From Hymenobacter metallilatus (lineage in GTDB: Bacteria > Bacteroidota > Bacteroidia > Cytophagales > Hymenobacteraceae), in NCBI RefSeq assembly GCF_003944705.1, contig NZ_RWIS01000001.1, positions 496,001-560,000 of the forward strand: a stretch of 64,000 bases of DNA, in the 5' to 3' direction. Position numbers and translations under genes: made by a program. Below the pieces are notes generated by a model. It saw only the letters and a list, made by a program, of their open reading frames with translations. It did no database searches and was not told where the DNA came from. This document shows, one piece after another, positions 13,990 to 22,100 of this stretch; positions within the stretch are counted from its first letter, which is position 1, and each line of letters opens with the position of its first letter.

Positions 13990-16545
13990 ATGGAAGATTC
14001 CCCCATCAGTGACCCCGGCAAAGCGGGCAACTCGCCCCAGCAAAAGGCTGAGAACAAGCCCAAGAGCGGTGACCGTCCCGACCAGGGTACGGCACCTGCT
14101 CCCGACCACTACCGACCCGATCCTCAGCACGAACGTGACGAAAGCGTGATACCAGCCCCCGACGTACCCAACGCCAAGTACCACCACCCCATTCTGGCCC
14201 AGCCCCCGGAAGTGTTTACTGGCCTCAGGCTGGAAGAGCGCGCCAAGGTGGCGGCCGGCGTTACGGCAGTTATTAAGTCCATGGAGTTTAGCTGGAGCGA
14301 AGGGGGGCTGAACCGGGGTACCCGGGGACTGCTCAACATGAACCAGAAGGATGGATTCGACTGCTCCAGCTGCGCCTGGCCCGACCCCGACGACCACCGC
14401 TCCGTAGCTGAGTTCTGTGAGAACGGGGCCAAGGCCACCGCCTCGGATGCCGATGACAAAGCTGCCGGACCCGAGTTTTTTGCCAAGCACAGCCTGGCCC
14501 AACTCTCCCAGATGACGGACCGGGACCAGAACAACGCCGGCCGCCTCACTCATCCGCTGGTAAAGCGTCCCGGCGACAACCACTACTCACCCATTGCCTG
14601 GCAGGATGCTTTCCAGCTGATTGCCGACAACCTGAATGCCTTGGACTCGCCCCACGAGGCGGTGTTTTACACCTCAGGCAAAGTACCCAACGAGCCGGCC
14701 TTCCTGTTCCAGCTGTTTGCCAAGCTACTGGGTACCAACAACCTGCCCGACTGCTCCAACATGTGCCACGAGAGTAGCGGGGCGGCTCTGAGCCCTACGC
14801 TGGGCCTGGGCAAGGGCTCCGTCACGCTCAACGACATCCACGAGGCCGAGGTAATCCTGATTATTGGCCAGAACCCGGGCACCAACCACCCACGGATGCT
14901 CACGGCCCTGCAAAAGGCCAAGCGCAACGGGGCCAAAATCATTTCCGTGAATCCGCTGCCGGAAGCCGGTTTGATGGCGTTCAAAAATCCTCAGGATTTC
15001 ATGAATCCCTTCAAGGCGCTGGGTGCCCTGCTCGGCGACGGCACCCAGATTACCGACCTGTTCCTGCAGGTGCGCGTGGACGGGGATATGGCCCTGCTGC
15101 GCGGCATCATGAAGCATTTGTTCGAGGCCGAGGACCGCAACCCCGGCCAGGTAGTGGACCGCCCCTTCATCGAAAAATACACTACTGGTTTCGAGTCGTT
15201 TGAGCAAAACGTGCGCAACACCAGCTGGGAGGATATTGAGGAGTTGAGTGGCATTTCGCGGGCTCAGCTGCTGGAAGCGGCTAACCTGATTGCTACTAAG
15301 CAAAAGATTATTACCTGCTGGGCCATGGGCGTAACCCAGCAGCGCCAGGGCGTGCAGACCATTCAGGAAATTGTGAACCTGCAGCTGATGAAAGGTGCCA
15401 TTGGCAAGCCCGGCGCGGGTACCTGCCCGGTGCGCGGCCACTCCAACGTGCAGGGCGACCGGACCATGGGGGTGTGGGAGCAACCCACCAAGCAGTTTCA
15501 GGATGCGCTGGGCAAGGAGTTCAACTTTCAGCCACCCTACGAGCACGGCTACGATACCGTAGAGGCCATCAAGGCCATGTATAAGGGCAAGACCAAGGTG
15601 TTTTTCAGCCTGGGCGGCAACCTGCTGGCCGCTGGCCCCGACACGGAGGTTATTGCCGAAGGTATGCGCAAGCAGAAGCTAACGGTATTTGTGGGCACCA
15701 AGCTCAACCGGGGCCACCTGACTACCGGCGAAACCAGCCTGCTGCTGCCCTGCTTCACCCACGCTGATGTGGACATGCAGAAGTCGGGCCATCAGATGAC
15801 CTCCTGCGAAAACTCCATGGGCGTCGTTAGCCAGAACAAGGGTGTGCTGGTGCCATTGCCCGGCCAGATGATGAGCGAGGTAGCCATTCTCTGCGGCATA
15901 GCCATTGCCACCTTCGGCAGCAAAATCAACATTGCCGACTGGGTGGCCATGACGGAAAACTACGACGTCATCCGGGACCACATCAGCCGGGTAATTCCGG
16001 GCTTCGAGAACTTCAACGAAAAGCTGCGCCGCCCCGGCGGGTTCTACCTGCCCAATGGCCCCCGGGAGCGGAAGTTCACCACCAAAAACGGCAAGGCCAA
16101 CTTCACCACCACGGAGCTGGAGCATTACCAGCGCGACCTGGAAGCCGACCAGCTGATATTGATGACGGTGCGCAGCCACGACCAGTTTAACACCACTATT
16201 TACGACTACAACGACCGGTACCGGGGCGTGCTGGGCGAACGGCGGGTCCTATTCATGAATGAGCAGGACATGGCGGACCGGGGCCTCAAGGCGAAAGACC
16301 TCATTGACATTACCAGCCATTTCAAGGGTGAAAAGCGCACTGTAGAGAAGTTTATTGCCATTCCCTACGATATTCCGAAAGGTAACGTGGCGGCTTACTT
16401 CCCCGAGGCCAATCCCTTGGTACCAGTGGGCAGCGTGGCCAAAACCAGCAATACGCCCACTTCCAAGTACGTGGTAGTGACGGTAGTGCCCACCCGTAAA
16501 ACTGTAGGCGCACCGGTGGAAGTACGCATGGCGGCGGAGGTGTAA
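13990..16545 (+). CDS. FdhF/YdeP family molybdopterin oxidoreductase (formate dehydrogenase-like alpha subunit)
   Basis: An 851-residue molybdopterin enzyme. The N-terminal 95 residues are hydrophilic and lack a Tat signal, so it is cytoplasmic. A reduced cysteine set, C125-x-x-C128 in FDCSSCAWPDP and C143 in EFCENG, is typical of the YdeP branch. The molybdopterin core follows with FYTSGKVPNEPAFLFQLFA, the CSNMCHESSG region, IIGQNPGTNHPRM and CWAMGVTQ. It ends with GHSNVQGDRTMGVWEQP and a C-terminal domain starting near MTVRSHDQFNTTIY. YdeP-like enzymes are annotated as formate dehydrogenases but their substrate is often unproven. No NAD- or quinone-linked partner subunits lie next to it; fdhD upstream supports a formate-dehydrogenase-type cofactor. 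Confidence 0.9.
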   Translation: MEDSPISDPGKAGNSPQQKAENKPKSGDRPDQGTAPAPDHYRPDPQHERDESVIPAPDVPNAKYHHPILAQPPEVFTGLRLEERAKVAAGVTAVIKSMEFSWSEGGLNRGTRGLLNMNQKDGFDCSSCAWPDPDDHRSVAEFCENGAKATASDADDKAAGPEFFAKHSLAQLSQMTDRDQNNAGRLTHPLVKRPGDNHYSPIAWQDAFQLIADNLNALDSPHEAVFYTSGKVPNEPAFLFQLFAKLLGTNNLPDCSNMCHESSGAALSPTLGLGKGSVTLNDIHEAEVILIIGQNPGTNHPRMLTALQKAKRNGAKIISVNPLPEAGLMAFKNPQDFMNPFKALGALLGDGTQITDLFLQVRVDGDMALLRGIMKHLFEAEDRNPGQVVDRPFIEKYTTGFESFEQNVRNTSWEDIEELSGISRAQLLEAANLIATKQKIITCWAMGVTQQRQGVQTIQEIVNLQLMKGAIGKPGAGTCPVRGHSNVQGDRTMGVWEQPTKQFQDALGKEFNFQPPYEHGYDTVEAIKAMYKGKTKVFFSLGGNLLAAGPDTEVIAEGMRKQKLTVFVGTKLNRGHLTTGETSLLLPCFTHADVDMQKSGHQMTSCENSMGVVSQNKGVLVPLPGQMMSEVAILCGIAIATFGSKINIADWVAMTENYDVIRDHISRVIPGFENFNEKLRRPGGFYLPNGPRERKFTTKNGKANFTTTELEHYQRDLEADQLILMTVRSHDQFNTTIYDYNDRYRGVLGERRVLFMNEQDMADRGLKAKDLIDITSHFKGEKRTVEKFIAIPYDIPKGNVAAYFPEANPLVPVGSVAKTSNTPTSKYVVVTVVPTRKTVGAPVEVRMAAEV

Positions 16546-16558
16546 TCAGTCAACCAGT

Positions 16559-16659
16559 GTCACCCTGCGTAAAGCGAAGGACCTTCTCCCGTTAGAATGA
16601 TGCCCGTACAAGCGGCCCGATCTGACGGAAGAAGGTCCTTCGCTTTGCTCAGGATGGCA
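16559..16659. repeat. Palindromic intergenic element (family 2)
   Basis: Arms at about 16559-16591 and 16625-16659 are inverted copies with a few mismatches and a loop of about 33 bases. The shared core is AAAGCGAAGGACCTTCT. It lies in the convergent gap between the YdeP-type gene and tamL and could end transcription from both sides. Confidence 0.8.
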
Positions 16660-16686
16660 TGTTGCTCTGCACTATCAGTAACATCT

Positions 16687-19125
16687 TTAAAACGGATACC
16701 CAATGGCAATATTCAGGCGGCCGGCACCCAAATCGGTTTTGTTGAATGACTGGTTAAGGCTGGGCCGCACTACTTCGGTATTGTTGTAGGGTACCCGCAA
16801 AGGATAGGCGTAATCAAAGCGGATAACGAAGAACTGCACATCAATGCGGATGCCGGCCCCGGCCCCCACGGCCAGCTCTTTGAGGAAGGTGCTGGGCGAG
16901 AACTGACCGTTTTTACCGTCGGGGTTGCCGTTGCTGTCCACCGTAATGCGGCTGGGGTCCTGATTGATCAGCCAGATATTACCGGCATCCACGAACAACG
17001 CCCCCTTCACGTACGGAAACAGGTCCTGGCGGTATTCGGCGTTGGCTTCGATGCGCATATCGCCCACTTGGTCATAGAACGAGCTGTTTTCAGAAGCAAT
17101 AGGGGCCCGGTAGGTGCCCGGCCCCAGGCCCCGGGCGGCAAAGGCCCGCACACTGTTGGGGCCGCCAATGCCGTACTGCTTCAGGTAGGGCAACACCCGG
17201 GAGTTCTGGTAGGGCAGGCCCACGCCTACCAGCAGGCGGGTAGCAAATTTGTTGCCGCTGCTGGGGTTAGCCGAGGTGCGGAAGTAGTTGCGTAGCTCCA
17301 GATCAACCTTGGTGTATTGCGCGAATTGCTGGCTGAGCAAGGTATAGGCCTGGCTGCCATCCTCGTTGGTGATGCGCGGCTGGCCCGAAAGAGAGCTGAG
17401 CAGGTAGGCCAGGTTGCCGGCTACCTCAATACCTCCGCTGAAGTAAATCTGGTTGCGGCGCTGCTCCAGCGCCTGTTGGTTGTAGGTGTAGCGGTAGGAG
17501 CTGGACAGGATGAACTGTTGCCGGAAGGAGTTGGCCAGAAATGGCCGGTCCAGCAGCAGCTGCTGAAACGCCTCCGACTGGTTGCTCAGCCGCAGATACT
17601 GCACATCGATGGGGCGCAGCTCCTGCTCGTTGGTGAGCTTATTTTTCCAGGTGTACCCGTAGTTTACGTTGAAGGCCTGCTGGGTGAAGGCATCGAGGCG
17701 CGTAACTGTTTTGGCCCCTACCCCAAACGTGGTGCGGGGCTGAAAGTCGGAGTTTTTAAGCCGGATATCGAAAGGGGGCGTAATGAGGCGGGGCACCACC
17801 AGCTGAGCCGTAGCCCCCAGCTCGTAGCTGGTGAGGCCAATGGTGTTGGTGTTGCTGCGGGTCTGGTTTTCGAAAGTACCGGTTACGTTCACCAGCAGCT
17901 GCTCGGCCCCGCGCAGAGCCGAGCGGTTGCGGAACTGCACCTGAAAGCCGGGCCCCGTAAACCCGTTCGATTTGCTCACCAGCAGCACCTCGGCCCGCAG
18001 GCTCTTTTTGGGCAGCTGGGTCATGCGCACGTAGGAGTTCAGGAAGCCGTAGCCCGCCGAATCCGGCTTCTGGCGGGCTGGCCGAAAACCGATATCCACG
18101 TACTTGAAGGTACCCAGGCTCATCAGGCGGCTCAGCGTCTGGTCCTGGCGGCGGCGGCGGTACAGGCTGTCGGGGTAGAGGAACACGGCGTTGGTAATGG
18201 CCTTGGCCTTAAACACCTTCTCATCGGGATAATACTGGTAACCCTGGTAGTTGACGGGCCGCTCGGCCAGTACCGTATCCGACAGCGAATAGCGCGTGTT
18301 CAGCCGCACCCGGTTCAGTAAGTAAGGCTTGGCGGCCTGCGCGGGCGTTTTGGCCTTGATGCGCAGGTACACATTCACCTGGTTGTTCAGGGTACTATCC
18401 ACTTGAAACAGCAGATAATCAGGGTTGAAGTAGTAAAATCCCTGGTTCTTCACGGCCTGATCAATGCGCAGCCGCTCGTTGGTGAAGGTTTGCAGGCTGT
18501 ATGGGTCGCCTACTTTCAGCAACGAGGCGGCCTGGGTGGCGCGCACGGCTTGGGGCAGCAGGGAGTCGCCCTCAGGAAAGTAAATTTCCTTGATGGTGTA
18601 AGGCCGGCCCACGGTGGCGGTATAATCGACGGAAGCCGTCTGGCCCTTTACCTGCACCTTGCTGTGTACTACAGGCTGAAAGTAGCCGTTGTTGTACAGG
18701 CGGTTTACCATCAGGCCCTTTACTTTCTGGGTATCTACCTGGCTCAGCAGCACGGGCTTCTCGCCGTACTTGTTGGCCAGCCAGTGACCCAGGCCCTTGG
18801 TTTTGCCCTCACCCATGTGCCAGAAATACAGCTTGGGCCGCAGCCCCAGAATGGAGGCATTGGGCTTGGGCGTAATCACGCCGGTTAGCTCGGTAGTCAG
18901 CTCCGCTTCTTTCGGGATGGGACTATTGGACTCCACCTTCACGGTGCTACCCGTGTACAGCTTGCTGCCTTCCGGAATGAACTTGGTGCCCGAGCAGGCT
19001 GCCAGCAATGCCAAGCCCACGCTCAACCCGGCAGCCTGGTAGCCACTCCATCTCGGAGCAGCCCCCTGACGAGTAGAGTCGGCCGTTTGTGGTGGTTTGG
19101 ACAGAAAAGGCAGGTGAGGCAGCAT
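16687..19125 (-). CDS. TamL, TamA/BamA-family outer-membrane assembly lipoprotein
   Basis: An 812-residue protein with a lipoprotein signal (LSVGLALLAACSG), POTRA-type repeats in the first 400 residues (RPYTIKEIYFPEGD), and a C-terminal Omp85 beta-barrel. The barrel shows the lid-loop sequence RAFAARGLGPGTYR (VRGF-like) and ends with LNIAIGYPF, a terminal aromatic as in Omp85 proteins. In Bacteroidota the partner of TamB is this lipidated form, TamL. It begins 58 bases after the tamB stop on the same strand, so the two form an operon and together are expected to help insert outer-membrane proteins or move lipids. The signal peptide is preceded by a rather long polar stretch of about 30 residues. 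Confidence 0.9.
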   Translation of the reverse strand: MLPHLPFLSKPPQTADSTRQGAAPRWSGYQAAGLSVGLALLAACSGTKFIPEGSKLYTGSTVKVESNSPIPKEAELTTELTGVITPKPNASILGLRPKLYFWHMGEGKTKGLGHWLANKYGEKPVLLSQVDTQKVKGLMVNRLYNNGYFQPVVHSKVQVKGQTASVDYTATVGRPYTIKEIYFPEGDSLLPQAVRATQAASLLKVGDPYSLQTFTNERLRIDQAVKNQGFYYFNPDYLLFQVDSTLNNQVNVYLRIKAKTPAQAAKPYLLNRVRLNTRYSLSDTVLAERPVNYQGYQYYPDEKVFKAKAITNAVFLYPDSLYRRRRQDQTLSRLMSLGTFKYVDIGFRPARQKPDSAGYGFLNSYVRMTQLPKKSLRAEVLLVSKSNGFTGPGFQVQFRNRSALRGAEQLLVNVTGTFENQTRSNTNTIGLTSYELGATAQLVVPRLITPPFDIRLKNSDFQPRTTFGVGAKTVTRLDAFTQQAFNVNYGYTWKNKLTNEQELRPIDVQYLRLSNQSEAFQQLLLDRPFLANSFRQQFILSSSYRYTYNQQALEQRRNQIYFSGGIEVAGNLAYLLSSLSGQPRITNEDGSQAYTLLSQQFAQYTKVDLELRNYFRTSANPSSGNKFATRLLVGVGLPYQNSRVLPYLKQYGIGGPNSVRAFAARGLGPGTYRAPIASENSSFYDQVGDMRIEANAEYRQDLFPYVKGALFVDAGNIWLINQDPSRITVDSNGNPDGKNGQFSPSTFLKELAVGAGAGIRIDVQFFVIRFDYAYPLRVPYNNTEVVRPSLNQSFNKTDLGAGRLNIAIGYPF

Positions 19126-19183
19126 GCAGGCAGAAATCAGGAAAGAGACGCGGCGGTGGGAAACCTACCGCTTCTGTATAAAA

Positions 19184-22100
19184 CTATCGGCGGGTAGAAT
19201 CGGGGCGGGAAACCGGGCGGCTGGCGCGCCGGGCCGAGTCGGGGCGGGCCACCGGGCGCTGACGCAGGGAATCGGGGCGGGGGTTGGGGGCAGCGTTGGT
19301 GGAGTCGCGGCCGGCGCGGCGGTCCTGGCGGCGGCGGCGACTTTCCAGCTTCACCTCCTCCTTCACGTTATCATCAATGCCCTTGAACAGGTCGGCCAGG
19401 GTCTGGTAGTCGCGCTGGAAGATGAGCGAGGCCCCGGTGCGCACAAACTGCCCGTCAATGTCGCCGTAGGCGTTGTTGCGGAAAGCCCGCAGGCGGATGC
19501 GGCCGTTGGCCAGCACGTTGTATTCCACGCTTACATCACCGGCAAAGGCACTCACGCCGGCCCCGTTCTGGCCGGTGCTGGCCTGGTTGCCGCCGCCCAG
19601 AGGCACATCAGTACCCAGGCGCACGGTGAGGCGGTTATTGAGCAGCTGGCGGCGCACAGCCACGTTCAGGTCGGTGCGGGTTTTCTCCTGCCCGCTGCTG
19701 AAGTCGGCGTAAGAGTTCACGCCCAGCTCCACGCCCAGGTTGGAGAGGTAGGAGCCAGTGAGGTTGTTGAGCTGCTGAGTAAGTACTTGGCTGGCTGAAC
19801 CGCGCAGCTGCTGGGCTACTAGGTTGCCGCTGCTGCTCCGGAAGGGGTCGTCGGCCATAAAGCGGTTCAGCACCAGCAATGAAAATACCTGCTTGTTCAG
19901 CTCGCTTTCCTGGGATGGTTGCCGCAGCTGCGTGAGGCGCGCCTCAATAGGGCCGCGCAAATCGGAGCGGGCTTCCTCGGGCAAGCGGATGTCGAACCCA
20001 ATCACTGGTTTGAGCAGCTCCCCGGTCACTTTGAGGTCCACGACGAAGGGCAGCGCATTGCGGCCCAGCGCGTTCAGGGTCTCATCGGCCAGGCCCTGGG
20101 AGGCAATCAGCTCGGCGGGAGCGGCGCGCACGTTGTATTGGGCCGTTACGTTGGCCTGCCCATTGTAGGGGTCTCCGCTCCAGGTGATGGACGAGCCGGG
20201 CGCAATATCAAACTCCCGGGAGGCCAGATCGTAGAGCGACATCTGGTACTTGCCCTTGGCCACATCGAGGCGGCCGGTGAGGGTAATGGAGCCCGATGGG
20301 TCAATGGCGGTATTGAGTGTGCCGTTGGCCTGTACTTTCAGGTTGTCGCCGGAGGCCTCGTCCACCACAATGGTAAAGGGCGTGTTTTCCGTTACCGTCA
20401 CCACGGCCTGAATGTCGTAGCCGGCGGCGGTTTGGGCGGTATCCAGGGCCAGCTGCCGGGCCAGCATGGTGTCAATGGGCGCGCTCTTGTCCACAAACTC
20501 CACAATACCGTCGCGCTCCACCTTCACCGGGTCGTCGGTGGGGATGCCCACAAACAGGTTGGAGCCGTCGGCCACGCGGGCCCGGGTACGCACCACCGGC
20601 AGGTTCAGCGAGCCGGTAATGCGGGAGTCGGAATCCACGAAGAGCTTGCCCCAGAACAGGTTGTTCTCGCGGCGGGAGCTTTGCACGGCCAAGAAGTTGT
20701 CGGTGGTAGCCTCCAGGTTGAAGCGGAAATCCGACACGTAGTCAGTAGTCAGAATCCGGCCGTTGATAGTGGCCTTGCTGCCCAGAGAGTCTGTCACTTC
20801 AAAGTCATCAAACCCAATGCCTTGGTTGGTAAACGCAATTTCCTGGGACTTCAGGAAGTAAGGTGCCCCCAGCTGGCTGAGCGTGAAGGTGGCGTCGGGG
20901 GTGGTGGTAAGCGTGCCGTTGATATCGGGCCGGTTTACCGTGCCCGTTACGGCCAGCTGCCCGGTTACGCCCCCGCCCATCTGCTGCAGCTGGCCCAGGG
21001 AGAAGGGCTCGATGATTTTCAGGTCCAGCCGGTTCACGTTCACATCAAACTGAATGGGCGAAGGCGGCGTAGCCAGGTAGTAACCCACGGCGCGCACATC
21101 CATACCCTGCTGGTTGGTAAGGCGGGCATCCACGTTGAAGCGGTCGGGGGTGGGGTTGGTGGCCTGCACGGCCACATCCCCAATAATGGACTTATTGTAG
21201 GCAAAGCCGCCCAGGGTGGCATTGGCCGTAAAGGCCTGCCTAGGCTGGCCCAGGCTGTAGGCCACGGCCTGCCCATTCAGGGTACCGGCAATCAGGGAGT
21301 CCTGGAAGCCGGCGGCCCGGCCCAGGGCGTTGATTTCGAGGTTCTGCATGTTCACCTGCAGCGGAAACTGGGGCCCGGTGAGGGTTTCGAGGCTGAGGCG
21401 GCGCTGGTTGCGCGAGAAGCTCACGTTGCGGGCGAAGATGGCCCCGGTGCCGGTGGTATAGCGCAGCTCATTGTCCTGGGGGGTATCCCACTGCTTCTGG
21501 TCCAGCATCAGCTTGGGATCGAAGCGGAAGACGTAGGCCTCACCCTGGTTGAGCACCCGCAGCGCCCCGGCCAGATTCAGCCGCTCGGCGCTGTCGGACT
21601 CGGCAATGCGCAGGCGCGTCCCGATTTCGTTGTTCTGAATGCTGCCCGTAAGGCTGGGGTTCGGAATGGTGAGGGTGGTATCTTGGCTCACCTGCCGCAA
21701 ACCCAGGGCGTAGTCCAGCTTCTGCGGGTCGGACTGCACGGCCAGCTTCAGCGAGTCCATAGCATAGCCCATATACACAATGCGGCGAATGGCCGTGTTC
21801 AGGCGCAGGTCGGCCTGGCGGCTGTCGTAGCTGCCGGTGAGCTTAAAGGGCGTGAGCTGCTTAAGGTCGGGCACCAGCTGCTGCAGCAGGCGCGGCTGCT
21901 TCACGTTGGCCTCAAACGAGAACTGCCGGTACTCGCCCCCGGGCCGGAACTGCACCCCGGGCAAATCAAAATACCGGTCGATGTGCTGCTGTAGGGCCGT
22001 AGCCAGGTCGCCGAGGCGGGTGTTGCCGCGCAGCGTCACGTCGGCCACCGAGCTGGCAAAATCTACCTCGGTGCGGCCGGTACGCTGCACAATACGCCCA

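Noticed and set aside
19919..21994. A 691-codon plus-strand frame and other long frames opposite tamB
   Set aside because: They are antisense shadows of the GC-rich tamB frame with composition rich in Gly, His and Gln and no recognisable motif.
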